A stretch of 64,000 nt of DNA. It comes from Sycon ciliatum (lineage: Eukaryota > Porifera > Calcarea > Leucosolenida > Sycettidae). The notes below the pieces were generated by a model. It was not told the DNA's origin and made no database searches. It worked only from the letters and a program-made list of their open reading frames with translations. Shown piece by piece: positions 28,201 through 40,833 of this stretch. The DNA is taken from assembly GCF_964019385.1 (NCBI RefSeq), contig NC_088650.1:23872310-23936309 (forward strand), read 5' to 3'. The stretch's first letter is position 1, and each line of letters begins with the position of its first letter. The translations under genes were made by a program, and so were the position numbers.

Positions 28201-29813
28201 ATTCTAAATCCATAATACTGACGCTCAATCTCCAGACAGCTGTTTCAGCCTTTTAGGTCCCATCAGTGGAGCTCAGAGCGGGAGGTTAAACAAATGGCAA
28301 TACGGTCTATATGAAATGAACAAAAAAAGCAATTTGAAAATGGCTCAAAGCATCAAAGTCAGCGAGCTATCTGCAAGACACGTACAAAGAGAGCTTTGCA
28401 CGAAGGCAGATACATATTACATATACCTTTGATACTAACCAGAAAGAGTGCTCAATCAAGTCAACGCAAGGCAGCGTAATGCGGTGATCGAGTCTATAAA
28501 AAGCTATAGTGACATGTAGCCAGGCCCCCAGCACAATAAGCTGACTTGCATCATGCTAAAATCGTTCACACAAATCTCTTATAATAATTATTATATAGAT
28601 TGCAGGATAGGGTGGTTGCACCAGGAAGTGCTGTCTCTGCGATAGTGGGACCAGCCAAGATTGCAGTACAGTCGTCCACCATCAATCCAGCACTTCATTG
28701 GCCCACGCCCTCGATACACCAGCATGATTTCCGGAGTTATTACCATTCATTGACACATGCCCCCCCCCCCAGTTCTTCGGCACCTGACCCGAGTTCTATT
28801 TGGGCCGCACTACTTTGTAGCAGTCATACTATAGTACTAGAACTGGATGCACGTGATATCCACTGGAGCTGGCGCTGGCCATGAGCTGACCCACCGCCGT
28901 GCCTCCCAGTGTCAATTTTGCTTATGTGATCCTACCACAATCTGGAACATTATCAGTACTCGCCTCTGTTGACTTGCCAGCACTAGTTCTGGTGGATCTG
29001 GGCATGTTTCTGCCTTCTCTTAAGCATGTATTCTCCTGCAGGTGCATCTTTCACCTCCTTCTAATGCGTGAGCACATTTTCTGTGGAGATTCAACGACAC
29101 ATACACCAGAAAATACAGAACGGAACAGTGGCTGCCAATGCGACACAAGTACCACATAGACCTAAAAACTCATAAGTACCCTGGGAGTTAGATGCATTTA
29201 CGGGCAGTATGCCAGGATTTGCGCAGCTAATTTAAAATCAGATTAGCAATGCTGTGTGCTACCTAGGCGGCATCTTGGACTCAAAAACCAACCGATTGTG
29301 GTCCAACCCAACCGACAGCGTTGTCGGTGGGTTCCGATTGGCAGGTGTTGGATGGAAGTATGATCCATGCGTCCCCACAAGCAATGAGAAGTTAACAATG
29401 CCACTAAGGATATAATATCGCGGACAGCAGTACAATGAAACTGGGCCATTCATTATCAGCAATATCAGGGGTATATCCCATCCGATAAGACGTACAGCTC
29501 GTGACTTTACAGCAGGTCCCGACATAGCTTGCCCCGTGCCCTTTACCACTCCTGGGCCAAAACTGTTGTACAATATTCGAGAGGGTCTAGCCTAGTGAGT
29601 GTGAACAGAACCTGGCAAACCATATCTCCAAGTGATTCACATGTTGGTATATTCTCCGTTATCATACATCAATTCCGAGCAATTTGACACCCTAATATTC
29701 TCGCACCACTACTGCTGAAGTATTGACCACAAACCATGTTCCATTTGACTTACAAACGGAACTTGCAAAAGGCACGAGAGCACTGGAATCTGTAAAGACT
29801 CTCGCATTATTAG
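28201..29813. other. No gene seen
   Basis: Nothing was recognised apart from a TATAAAAAG at about 28495 without a gene behind it. Confidence 0.35.
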
Positions 29814-30346
29814 TAGGGCTGAAACGATCATTCAATAACTCTTAACGATCAACCAATATCATTAACGATCGATATATTGGTTTTATCGATTCTTGTCGGC
29901 TCTACCCGTGTACCTCGAACACCAATTTATGAAAAAATTCCACGATACTTTTGCTACGTTAGAAATTTGTGGCACCGCACTGTCGACATCTGTAGACATC
30001 TGGCTGGTTTATCAACATGACCTAGAGGATTTCATGTTGTTTCTAGAGGGAAGAATCTTCTGATCACCCTCTGGCAACTGCTCTTATCTCTGACCTTTCC
30101 GCAAATGAACTGAAAAGACAAAGAGTGCTCTCTTCCGATCTCTTTCAAAGCCACAAATCAATTTTACTGCGCTTGAAAGTACATGATTGTACTCGTATTC
30201 ACTATCGGATGGAGTGCAAGGGCTGGAATACTGTCACTCATATACATGCATAAAAAATTGTTAGCACTCGTTTTGAACACTAACGATTATCGATTGCACT
30301 CTTAACGATCGATATGCGAGTTATCGGTATAATTGTTTCAGCCCTA
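29814..30346 (-). mobile_element. Non-autonomous hAT-type element, copy 2
   Basis: This 533-bp relative of 22665-23135 lies in opposite orientation. Its own 8-bp duplication, ATTATTAG, is at 29806-29813 and 30347-30354. Ends are TAGGGCTGAAAC and its complement. It contains extra sequence near 29990-30060 that copy 1 lacks. Confidence 0.9.
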
Positions 30347-30354
30347 ATTATTAG

Positions 30355-30947
30355 CCACCATACATACCTTTCGGGAAGTCGTGTTGGAAGCAGAATGCTC
30401 GGAGAGCAGAGCTGAGTGAGATCTGCATACAGTAACACAGCGACAATGAATCACATGAACAGAAGGTATCCGTACACATCTGAATATGCGCTTATGGGAG
30501 GAAAATCCGTGCGACAAAAGAGGATCGTGCTATGCAGGTGTATGTCTTACCCGGGTACGTACTAAGTGAGTTCCACCGTACGTATATAATTGTATTGCAA
30601 TTGAATCACTATACTGACTGGAGCCAAAAATATCAATTGGCACTTACTCTGGTTACCCGAATGTTTCGGTACCATTATCATTAGGTTTGTTGCAATCGAA
30701 CCAAGTCATAGTTCAGTCATTTTCAATGCGTTAGGTGTTACCTGACGTGCCCACTGCATCAGCCGCTATGTCATATTCCACCAGGCATGCACCAAACCAG
30801 GCGCAATGCGCACACTGATGATGGTGGTTGTCACACAACGAGCAGTAGTAAAAGTGAAAGCACATTTTGCATGTGATTTTGTTGTAATTTGTGCCAGTCG
30901 AATTGTCTCAGTGTAACTAGTTTATCGTTAGCTTACTAGTTTGTTTA
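30355..30947. other. No gene; contains a 65-bp repeat
   Basis: Bases about 30831-30893 closely match 32224-32287 (CAACGAGCAGTAGT, then GCATGTGATTTTGTTGTAAT). The second copy lies just past the end of the Ty3-like pol. It may be a fragment of that element. Confidence 0.5.
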
Positions 30948-31520
30948 GGCCATCATTTTTTATATCTATGTTTCGCGTCAGTTCAACTTCCAGAATTATA
31001 TGCGAGAGGTGGAAAAAAATAAAAAGTTCCAAATAATAAAAAAGGCTCATCAGAGGTGTATGCACTGTACATAGCACAATAGCTCGTGCATGGTGTACAT
31101 TCGAAAGAAAAATCGTACATCGAAGCACAACATCTGGGTTATCAGCAAGAGTAAATATTCACTTTGGACAGAGGAGGCATCCGTTGGTGCCTATGCTTCG
31201 CTGGATTATTGTACTCAGACTTCGGCAGCGGTGCAGCAAAGACCTCCGGAACGACGCATCCTCTCAACTTCAGGCGATCAATGCTGTCTGGTGTTAGCTC
31301 ATAGAATATTGCTCCCAGATGCCGAACAAACGATTTGCCAACGCTGGCCTAGACTAGAGGCCATTTCTGAATCTCAGCTTCGCCGTATGCAACCAGTCCA
31401 CACTGATGACTCGTACAATCGTACACTCACCGTGCATGTAAGATTTTTTATTTTTTTCTGAAAAAAATCAAAACGTATGCGTGCGGACGACGCGAAACAT
31501 AGCTATAAAAAATGATGGCC
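30948..31520. mobile_element. PIF/Harbinger-like non-autonomous element
   Basis: The ends are GGCCATCATTTTTTATA and its complement, flanked by TTA at 30945-30947 and 31521-31523. A TTA duplication fits PIF/Harbinger. An internal 123-codon frame (31090-31461) is unrecognised. Confidence 0.7.
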
Positions 31521-31523
31521 TTA

Positions 31524-32309
31524 TACAAAAGAGAAAGACCAAGGAACTACAAGTTACGCTTTACTGTCCACTAACACCACCAGTTACTAAACAATCAGCT
31601 CATGCGATAGCATTGCACGACACTGAGCAGCTCTAGCACATCTTGGATGCGCACTCCAACAGCCTTGTGGACGACGACCGTCACTGGAGAATCGGTCCGT
31701 CGCTCCACCAGCCCGGCGGCACAGTGGACAGTGCCTTGGGGGTGTCAGGCATGGATCAGGCTGATAAGGACGTGGTGGAGACGGAAATGATGTTTGCAAG
31801 GATGAGTGATGATATGCGTATATGCTCTCCGCCAGTTGTTGAAGCAACAGTCCGGCAGTGGAAAGTCGGCAAGGTTAAAATAAGTGACCAACTGGGTGAA
31901 AGTACACCAAATGTGGCCCATCTCTTGAATGGTGCGGACCACGGCAAGGACCTGAAGTTGAAGGTCGTCAATGGCAACACCGCATGGTCGACGTCAATGG
32001 GAACATCAAGCCATCAAGTTGGTGGAACTATGGAATGTCCGTCGCAGGCTGCAGCGACAGGGTAACGTGCTCAGGGAAGAGTACAGTGACAATGATCAGC
32101 TGTGTCTTGCACGCAGTCGTGTTGATCGTGGCGTGCAGAACAAAAGAGACAGTTGCGGTAACGTTATTCGTACATTTGTCTGTTTAGGATTGTGATCCCC
32201 AGGAAGTCCTTTGGTGAGGAGTGATGTCACGCAACGAGCAGTAGTCAAAGTGAAAGGACTTCTTGCATGTGATTTTGTTGTAATTTTGTAAGGTGTGGTG
32301 GCAGAACTT
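31524..32309. other. No firm gene
   Basis: A 140-codon plus-strand frame (31643-32065) is open but unrecognised. The 3' untranslated part of the Ty3-like element should end here on the minus strand; no LTR copy was found. Confidence 0.35.
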
Positions 32310-34470
32310 TCAGCTGGTAGTGGGTGATGGGCTGGCGGTGTGACAACAATTACGGGCTTGACGAACGACATAATTATGGCGAGTCGATCTTTGGCCAGTT
32401 GCTGAGTTGGAGATCGTCACCGTAGACCCAGAGATCTGGTCCACGGTCCAGGGGTTGGGATCCCACTGTGGTGAGAGCTTGTGTGCCTGCTCATTGCGGC
32501 GTAAGACGCGCTGACCAGGAGTGAGGATGGGGGCGTTTGACCGGCGGGTGGCATTGGCAGCGTCGCACTGGGATTGGCGGAATTGCTGGTCACGGTGGGC
32601 AGCTGAAGGCAAGTCTGGTGCGGCTGCCGTAATGCAGGGTATGCTGTCGCGGATGGGGCGACCAAACATGAGTGTTGCTGGTGCCTCGTGAGTGGCAGGG
32701 TGTGGCGTGGTGCGGTACGCTAGGAGCCATTGGTCTAATGCAACATTGATGTCTTCGCCAGCTAGTTTGGCAGTTCGCAGAACTTTGCCAATGGTACGGT
32801 TGAGGCACTCCGTTTGCTTGTGGCCACAAAGGAGGGGTGTGGCGGTGCTGGATAGCGTGTTGCGCGAGGAAATCAGCAAAAGCCGAAGAACGGAACTGAG
32901 GACTGTTGTCCGAGACTAGCTCTTCGGGCAAGCCGAACATGGATAATGTAGAGCGCAGAGCTTTAACAACACCGGCCGTAGTGGGTGTCGTGCTGAACAC
33001 GTTGATGACCGAGTAGCGAGTCAACTGGTCGATAGGGGCAAGCAGGTGCTGACCGTTGGGCATGGGTCCATACAAATCGACGAAGACTCGTTGCCACGGC
33101 TTGGTGGACGGTGGTGTGGGCACTGACTCCCGGACGTAGCGGTGTCGTTGAGAGAGTTGCTTGGCACGGAATACATTGCCGGCAGAGTGCTTCGGCTTCA
33201 GTAGCCATGTTGGGCCACCAAACCTTGCTGTTGAGCCGTTGCTTGGTGCGGACAATATCTTGGTGGCCCGCATGTGTAAGCTGCAGGGTAAGCCGTTGGA
33301 ATGACGAGACGGTCGTTGGGGAGTAGTAGACCGTCACTCTCAGACAGTTCATGGCGGAGGGCAAAGTACGGGCGGACCGTGGTGTGGTTGGAATCCCAGC
33401 GGCCAGATTGCAGAGAGGAAAGGATGGCTTGCAGTGTGGTGTCTGCGGTGGTGGCGTCCGCAATCTCCTTCAGAGCCAGCGCATTCGGCTTAGCTGCTGT
33501 AGCTAGGGCATGTATGTACGCAGTGTCTTCCTGTGCGCCGATGTTTGGCAAGTCGGGATGAGGCTGCGGATTGCGACTGACGACGTCGGCCGGGTTTTCT
33601 GGGCCAGGCTTGTACTGGAGCTGGAAGCTGAGATCCTGCAGGCGGAGGACCATGCGCTCAATTCGTGGCGGAGGTCTCGATCCGACGGCCATGAGTTGCA
33701 GGAGCGGCTTGTGGTCGGTGACAACGGTGAACTGTGGATCACCTTGTCAAGCAGTGGTGAAAGCGAAGGCAGCCAAACTTGACACCCAATGTTTCCCGTT
33801 CAGTTTGATAATATTGCTGCTCGACGCCGGAGAGTGCACGGCTGGCGAATGCTACAGGTGCATCGTGGCCGTTGTCTTGGCGTTGACACAGGATTGCGCC
33901 GAGGCCGGTGGGCGATGCGTCGACATACAGTGATGTGTATCGCTTGCGGTCAAAGTATTGCAGCATGCAGTCTTCGGCGATGGCCTTCTTCAGTGCATCA
34001 AATGATTGCTGCTCAACATCAGTTCAACGCCAAACAGTACCTTTCTTAGTGAGAGCAGGGAGTGGCGTGGTGAGATCGGCCATGTTACGAATGTAACGGC
34101 GGAGGAAGTTGGTGAGACCCAGGAAACTCTGTATGTCGCTGACGCAAGATGGCGTAGAGAATGTAGCCACAGACTGCTGGTGGCTGGGAGAGGCGCGGAT
34201 GCCCTTGTCGGAGTAGACGCTAGCCATGAACTTGAGCCGAGGCTTGAGGATGTGAGATTTGTGACATTTGGCTACGTTGAGTGTAACGTTGTGATCTTGG
34301 AGCCGCTGGAGGCAGGCGGCGAGTCGTCGGTTGTGCTCTTCGACGCTCTTACCAAAGTTGAAGATGTTGTCGTGGACGTTCTTCACACCGTCGAGGCCAG
34401 CGAGCCATGGCGTCCAGTGTGCGCTGTAGGATCTCGGATGCGGACGATACGCCCATGGGCAGACGTTTAC
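32310..34470 (-). pseudogene. Ty3-like pol: partial RT, RNase H, integrase
   Basis: Reading down the minus strand: C-terminal RT (LPMGVSSASEIL, then SFLGLTNFLRRYI), RNase H (LYVDASPTGLGAIL, TERETLGV), then integrase with VFVDLYGPMPNG, LVSDNSPQFRS and a distorted third catalytic region (TECLNRTIGK). At least five frame changes separate these blocks. The aspartic protease and the N-terminal RT are absent. It cannot encode a working polyprotein. Confidence 0.8.
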
Positions 34471-35266
34471 AGTGCAAAACTGCGTAGCGATGTGACTCAG
34501 GGTGGCCTGGCTCTCCACAGCGGTAGCAGAGCGATGTGCTGGATTCCTGCTGGCCTGGAGCGCGAGTGGCGACTGGGGCAGGTGGCTGGTGGTACGAGTT
34601 TGCAGCTGGATGTGGCGAAGACTGCATCGGTCGACGCGACGGAGTTGAAACAGTAGCGGGAGGCGGCTGTGTCCTTTTGTAGAACGGTGGCTGATGACGG
34701 AGGGCATTGATCGAGTCTTGTGTGCGCCGGAACGCCGTCGTCTGTTCCACTGACGCTTCAAATGCTCTGGCGGCCTTGAGCGCCTTGGCGAGATCAAGGG
34801 ACGCAGTCTCCAGCAGTTTTCTGCGTAGTGGATCGGACGTGCATCCTGCCACAATTTGATCACAGAGAGCCACGTTCTTCTGGGCATCGTCGGCGAAGCT
34901 GCAGGTCGTTGCCGATGCCAGCAAACGAGTATAAAACGTGTCTAACGTTTCGCCAGGCTGCTGGGTGACCTGCCGGAAGTGGAAGCGGGCCATGCTGGGG
35001 CTCTGCTTCGACTGAAAGTAGTCGGCGGCGGCGGTTATGAGGCCGTCGAGATCGTTGCCAGTGTTGGCTAACGTAGGGACGAGCTGCTGGATGTCCTTGC
35101 CGGCCACATACTGGAAAGTGTCTCTCTGGCGAGTGTCATCCGAGATGCCGGCTGCTGCGACATAGAGTTGGAAACACCGTTCCCAGGCAAGAAAATGGGC
35201 AGCAGCGTCGTAGAGACTGCTGTAGATCGGGAATGGCTCCGGAGGCGGTAGTGACAGTAGGGACAT
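34349..35266 (-). pseudogene. Ty3-like gag joined directly to RT
   Basis: The frame starts MSLLSLPPPEPFPI and contains a capsid-like helical region (GETLDTFYTRLLA) and a CCHC knuckle (CYRCGEPGHPESH). Immediately after it the frame reads YAVLHCKRLPMGVSS, which is RT motif sequence. Protease and RT motifs 1-3 were therefore deleted without losing the frame at this point. The upstream end abuts a nested MITE at 35366. Confidence 0.75.
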
Positions 35267-35365
35267 GGCGAGGATCAGGCGTTTGCTCGCAGCGCCAATG
35301 TAATGTTGTTCTCTTGCTGTATTCCAAACAACAACTAGCTCGGAGCTCCGGAAAGCTCCGCAATA

Positions 35366-35951
35366 GTGAGGTTTTGCATTCCGAATTTCGGCTCGGCGTT
35401 CTTTGGTCATTTGTCGAACATCAAAATGTCGAATTTTCGCACCGACGTTTGTTTTGCAAGTCGAAAATGATGTGTTTTGATTTCGTGAGCCCCAGCATCA
35501 GCAATGTCCTGTCCCGTGCTCCTTTTCTTGCTGATTCCGACAAACTTTGATCGCGCCCAAAGAGTCGAGGGCCAAACCTGCCTCCTCAGTCGCCTCAGAA
35601 AAACCAACTCCATGGCCAAGTCAAATTTTATGGGTATCGCCATAGTCTTTTCAGCCACACAGATGACGGTGAGGACACCCCAGGCGAAAGAGAGTAGACA
35701 GGCAGTGAAGAGGCGCAATCAGAGGTAGCTGACGATGCTGATGTCGTCAAAGACGCCTGCGAAGGCATGCCAAGATAAGAAACCTCTTTGAATAAATCAC
35801 GCGCTAGCGCTCTTCCACAAGAAAATTCATCCGAAAAATATGTTCGGCAAAGTGAGCTTTTCCAAACAAACATGCCGCATCTTCGTGTGCATTTTCGACC
35901 TCGCTCCCGCGTGCCGAATCTTTTGCCGAATTTCGGAATGCAAAACCTCAC
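35366..35951. mobile_element. TA-flanked MITE nested in the Ty3-like leader
   Basis: The ends are GTGAGGTTTTGCATTCCGAA and its complement, flanked by TA on both sides. It is 586 bp with no transposase. It lies between the primer-binding site and gag, so it is younger than the retrotransposon. Confidence 0.85.
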
Positions 35952-36085
35952 TAATATGATGCCAACAGAATGTAATGGTGTGCGTGCATGCGTACAGAGT
36001 CGGTGCGTACCGACTGTCAGCACAGGTGTGGAAAGCAGCATATGTAAATGGATAGGAGCACAAACGGTGCCGCGTGCATATATGT

Positions 36086-36147
36086 GTCGGTAGAGCATGA
36101 GACTCTTAATCTCAGGGTCGTGGGTTTGAGCCCCATGTTGGGCGCCA
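36086..36147 (+). other. tRNA-Lys-derived sequence at the primer-binding site
   Basis: These 62 bases match tRNA-Lys(CUU) from the D-loop (GTCGGTAGAGC) through the anticodon arm (GACTCTTAATC) to the acceptor end plus CCA. The 5' acceptor stem is missing and the T arm has substitutions (GGGTTTGAGCCCC), so it is not a functional tRNA gene. On the minus strand its end (TGGCGCCCAACATGGGGC) is a Lys-type primer-binding site for the Ty3-like element. A normal site covers about 18 nt; this one covers most of the tRNA. Confidence 0.8.
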
Positions 36148-37161
36148 AATGTCGTCTCGGTTGGAGAACGAGCTGCCTCTACTATACCCTCGCCACGCCA
36201 CACATCAAACGGACTAGTCAAGTGGTTTTTCTCTAGAGCTAGAGAGAGAGCTATTCATTACTACACTTCAGGAGACGACGGGAGAACTGACAACTGACAT
36301 GGCGAAAGGAAACATGATATCGGAAAGTGGTGCCCTCATCAGCACAAAAAGTGGCGTACTCGATATCATATCAGCACAAAAAGGTGCACGTGTCAGCAAT
36401 ACAACAAAGCAGCGCAGCAGCATGTACGGGTCAGCAGCACAGAGACACAAATACAGCAGCAGGTACGACAAAGAGACAACACGTGCAGCCACATGTACAA
36501 CATATGGGTGTGACAGTCCATATATGCACGTGTGAACACTACACACGATGATAACATGCAAAGTATGGAGACCCAGACTGTGTGGTCAGCAGGACACAGC
36601 CCGTACAGGATGGAACAGACAACTAAACGTAATATAGCACCACGTACCGGCGGACTAGTCGACGCTGATGGGAGAAGTGGCACCCCCTGAGGCAGCTACG
36701 GATGCTAGAACTCTACAGCCAGAGTGAGTCGGAGTGAGACCAACACCAATATAAAACAAAAAGGTACACCACACCAGGAAGCAAGTCAAATAAAGATGTG
36801 TGAACAACAGCCACACACCACAGAAAAGCATACAGAACAAAAACTCAATTACCGACACCATAGACACTGCAAAATCCAAACAGGAGGAAAATACTAACTC
36901 CCTGAGGACACTGAGCATGAGGCAAACGAGGAAAGCAACCTCTTGCCGATATTCCACCGTGTAACAACAACCGCGCTGGCCACCGGACTGTATGGTAGGG
37001 GTATTACACCTGGACCTCAAGGCCAACGGGCGAAGGACAGCAGGCCGGGCCCAGGTAAATACAATGAGGAGCACTGTATACAACTACAGAAATAACCCAA
37101 ACCCATGCCAATTTGACCAACATACCTTCCCTGCGCATCCATTCCTAGTGTACGGGTCTGA
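36148..37161 (-). other. Probable 5' LTR remnant and unassigned sequence
   Basis: The part next to the primer-binding site should be LTR, but without a second copy its limits cannot be set. A 142-codon minus-strand frame (36655-37083) is cysteine- and leucine-rich and unrecognised. Confidence 0.35.
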
Positions 37162-38052
37162 AAGATGAAAGATGGAGCGCTTGTATACACGGGCCCGGAA
37201 AGCCTGCTTCGGCCGCTCGGCAGCAGCTTCGTAGTGGTGGTCAAGGGTCGAAGACCGACGGATACGGATCAACTCCCCAGTGAACACACCTTTGCCCATA
37301 CTACAGGGGTGGTTACTACCGACAAGCAGATACAGGAAACGATTGGTGACCTTGAAATGAGGCTTCACCGCCATGTATCCCTTACTACGGAAAACTGTGG
37401 TGTCCAGGAAATCAATGCCATCATGTGCCAGTTCATGAGAAAACTTGAGGGCCGAACACTTATTATTCCTATCTAAAGTGCGCTGAACTTGACCTTCGCA
37501 ACCATGCAATGATAAAGCGTCTATAAACCTGAACCTCTAAACCCTCCCCCTCTAAGATCGGCAAAACGTACCGCTTCTCCAAATACAGCATAACAATGTC
37601 GGCATAGACCACTGCTGCAGGCGAACCCATGGCAGTCCCTTGGATCTGCCGAAACACATCGTTACCATACACGAACTCATTTTTCTTCCGAATGACTGAC
37701 ATCAAGGAAGTCACTGCTGTTAATAACCATGTACGAAGGGCGAGGGGCATCCACCTTGTACACCTGTGTGTGATATACCACGACAACCGAGCTCGTTGGG
37801 GATGTTGGTGTAGTAAAGGCTGGTCACATCTATACTCAATTATAAATGATCGTCCCGCACAGGCAAACCTTCTACCAAGTTGATGAAATCCGCAGTTGAG
37901 GTCAGAACAGTACTTTCCTCACATACATACGGGTTCAGTAGAAAGTCAGTGAACTCAGCGGGATAGTAGCCAGGACTATTTAGATTAACAATAGGCCTAA
38001 CCTTCAGGACCCAGGGCTTATGTGTTTTGAGAAGTCTCCTGAAAACGGGCAT
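37162..38052 (-). pseudogene. Penelope-like reverse transcriptase, inactivated copy 2
   Basis: It begins MPVFRRLLKTHKP. A stop codon lies near 37843 (after DDHL), where copy 1 is open. A deletion of about 18 bp near 37510 removes the catalytic box and shifts the frame. The TGA of copy 1 is not present here. The two copies decayed independently. Confidence 0.7.
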
Positions 38053-39417
38053 GCGCCCCCGGTGCGACTAAGAACAGTGACATATATTAGTGGGCTTACG
38101 ATGCTCAATGCGATGCCTAGTCATGGCGAGTAAACCATTGACTCGGGTCGCTCACACGAAGTCTCAACACAGCCTTGAGCCTGTTGGTTGCCATCGGCAG
38201 TCTAGCGACATGCTCATCTAGCCCCTCAGACAAAAAAACAGTCATTTATAATGTTTGGCATTGTGATGCTGGGCACGACCTATATCATCATAGTGAGATC
38301 CGTCCAGGACTACTATCACAATAGACTGCCTTTGAATATGCCTGAGTCCGATCGCGTTCTAGCTCCCAAACTATGTGCTGCATGTGTACACTCCGCCTAT
38401 GGTTAGTCTACTCCAGAACAACGCCTGGAGAGGTTCATTGGGGGCATGATGTCCCCCCACCCCATTCCCCCCTGCACCTGAAGTACCGGTATTGCCCCCC
38501 CCCCCCTCCCCAAACAAATTACAGGACACAGATGGAGCACTGGGGAGCACGTAGCAGTAGGCAAAGTTGACGATGCCAGTGCAGACACGGCCTGACCTCG
38601 GTCACCACACTGGCACCGTATAGTCTCAAAGGGACATAGCTACCAGAGAACACACAGAATGGGAATATATAGTGCTATCTCGGTGGATAGACAACCCCCC
38701 ATACACAAAATATCTACTGATAGAGTTCTGTGCAGACCCTATGTGCACATATGTGTGGATGAGTACTGGTAAACGGACAGCTAACCCTCGTCTAAGTAAA
38801 ATAAAGGTAGAATGTAGACCCTGGGCAAAAAAATAAGTAAATAAAAATATTGACTAGTTTGAGGGAAAGACACAAACGGGAAAAGTCTGAAGAAAAAATT
38901 GACTGTCACCAAAAAAATAATAATAGCTACACACACGAGGGAACTCGGATGGAGAGCCAAGGATTAAAATTGAAAAAGAGGACCATCAGTTTACGATTTA
39001 TCCGTTTTGTCCAACACTTACGGATATAAACGTGATGCAGCTAAGCATCAGGTCGTTGAATGTCATGATCTCATCAGTCAGTTTTTGTGCTGATTGTTGC
39101 ACATTTTTGACTCAGCAGTATTCTGCATATAACCGTTAGTGTTGGACAAATTGGATAACTTGTAAACATGAGGGAACACTCATCCTTACCCAAGTCCCAA
39201 CGTCAGCACTCGGCGCCGCTCCGAACCAAGAGGGACACTGGAGAGATCGTCCATCAGCTCCTCTCTTGTCCTGCGATCAAATCGCCTCATGCTAAAACAC
39301 AAGAAGATAGGAAAGGCAAGTAGAATAAATAAATCAATAAAATAATAAACAACAAAACAAGTTTGAACAGCTGCAAACGTAATGGACGATCCGAACAAGA
39401 CCAATGATATACCTAGC
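37162..39417 (-). mobile_element. Penelope-like retroelement, degenerate copy 2
   Basis: Inverted partner of 406-2613 with the same 5' region, internal inverted-repeat module (about 39000-39170) and RT. It has about 100 bp extra near 38840-38940. Confidence 0.65.
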
Positions 39418-39464
39418 AATAAGTGTGCAGAGTGTGCAGCCCAAGGATAATCATCCCACGGCAA
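39186..39464 (-). pseudogene. Shared 5' open frame of the Penelope-like copies
   Basis: A 92-codon frame (YYFIDLFILLAFPIFL, then RRFDRRTREELMDDL) has a counterpart of 72 codons at 419-637. It contains one strongly hydrophobic segment followed by a charged stretch. Both copies conserve it, with a few substitutions. Its function is unknown, and similarity ends near its upstream third. Confidence 0.4.
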
Positions 39465-40833
39465 AGTTTATTGTTTAAAGCATAGACTCGCAGTAACAGG
39501 CTCACCTTTGCTGCATCTCACACCGCTTCACACGGTCATCTACTCTATCACCATGGTAATTTCTGTTGCACAATGCTGCTTGTTTAACAAAAGGCAGAAA
39601 ACACACCGAATTTCCAGGAATTACCATGGTGATACGGTACTTTAGCTTGAACCTATTGTATGACGGGTTTTCCATGATTCATAATGACCCAGAGAGAAAC
39701 TAAACCGGTATCGAATTCCTGTCAGCGACGCAATTCTTCTGAGGTGTAAAGTGACTTCAGGAATACATGTATGTTGCAGAAAACTGCGATGCATGCTGAT
39801 TATTTACTGTGCCCTATTGTGCACCATATACCTGGTGGGTTACTCAGGGATAAAGTAGATGCACACAAGTGCCGTGCATCACGGCACAGGTTAGGTTCGC
39901 AACTAGCTGCTACAGTGTAGTTGTGGTCCGAACTTGCACTCTACTCAGCTCTGCATACGCAAAGAGTGCTGGTGCCGAAATGAACCAGAAGGGTGCTGAG
40001 TGGGACGCAACAACACTGACTCTGTATACCCATGTACACAGATATGATAGGGTATGCAGTACCTGCTCTAAGATTTAACACAAACCGGGTACACGTCTAC
40101 CTGGCACAACTCCTGCAACACTGGGCCAGGGCCAGATGCGTTCAAGTGCGGCTACTGTGTGTCAGGGAGTCGTAAACTTACTTTCGACTTCCTGATGTAC
40201 ATGATTGTACATGTACATGTATGAACGTACTCGCACTGGGCACTCTGGCCGCACGCATCTGCACGCGTGTGCAGCCTGTCAGTGGCGGTATACCCTCGAA
40301 GTATAAAAAAAAGTATAGTACTCGACAGGACTTCCGACCGGGTCGCAGGTAACCCAGTGTTCTTTTTCCAAAAGGTCCAAGTACTCACAAACAGGGCCAC
40401 TGACCTCGCTCTGGAGCAGACACTGGTAATCTAGGTCCAAGTTTGCTCGATTATGTTCTGACGCTTCATGTGCTTTCATAGCCAAGGTTTCTCACTTTCT
40501 TCGCAAGCTCTTTTAGTCTTGAGAGTTGACAACTGCTTATGGTTGTGTTGGCAGAAAACATGTCAGCTAATCTGACAACCGTCCAACCCCATTTTACTGG
40601 TAAGTAGTCAGCGAGTGGCTTTGATGGGGCCATACTAGAGGGGAAGTTACGCGGCATATTTGTGCTTCCTTTTTGAAAACACGTTCTCGCTCGAAGGGTT
40701 TCTAAACTTTATCCCTGCGCTCATTGATGGAGTTCATCGATGGAGTTGCCAGCGGCACTCTACAGAAGAACAATGTTGTCAAGTTTTTTATGAAAAATTG
40801 TCAAACATTTTCAAATTGCTATAAGTTTGGTTA
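39465..40833. other. No gene seen
   Basis: No coding or RNA feature is recognised in this interval. Confidence 0.35.

Larger units (their letters stand above)
32310..36147 (-). mobile_element. Decayed Ty3/gypsy-like LTR retrotransposon (internal region)
   Basis: On the minus strand, primer-binding site (36147), gag, reverse transcriptase, RNase H, integrase. It is broken by frameshifts, an internal deletion and a nested MITE (35366-35951). The 5' LTR should lie above 36150; its outer end and the 3' LTR were not found. Confidence 0.8.

Noticed and set aside
31643-32065. Dehydrogenase-like exon
   Set aside because: Only a vague resemblance over about 40 residues, no splice signals.
36086-36147. 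Functional tRNA-Lys gene
   Set aside because: The 5' acceptor stem is missing, CCA is encoded, and the T arm is altered.
39040-39080. Second hammerhead on the minus strand (CTGATGAGATC)
   Set aside because: No stem II partner and no GAAA in position.
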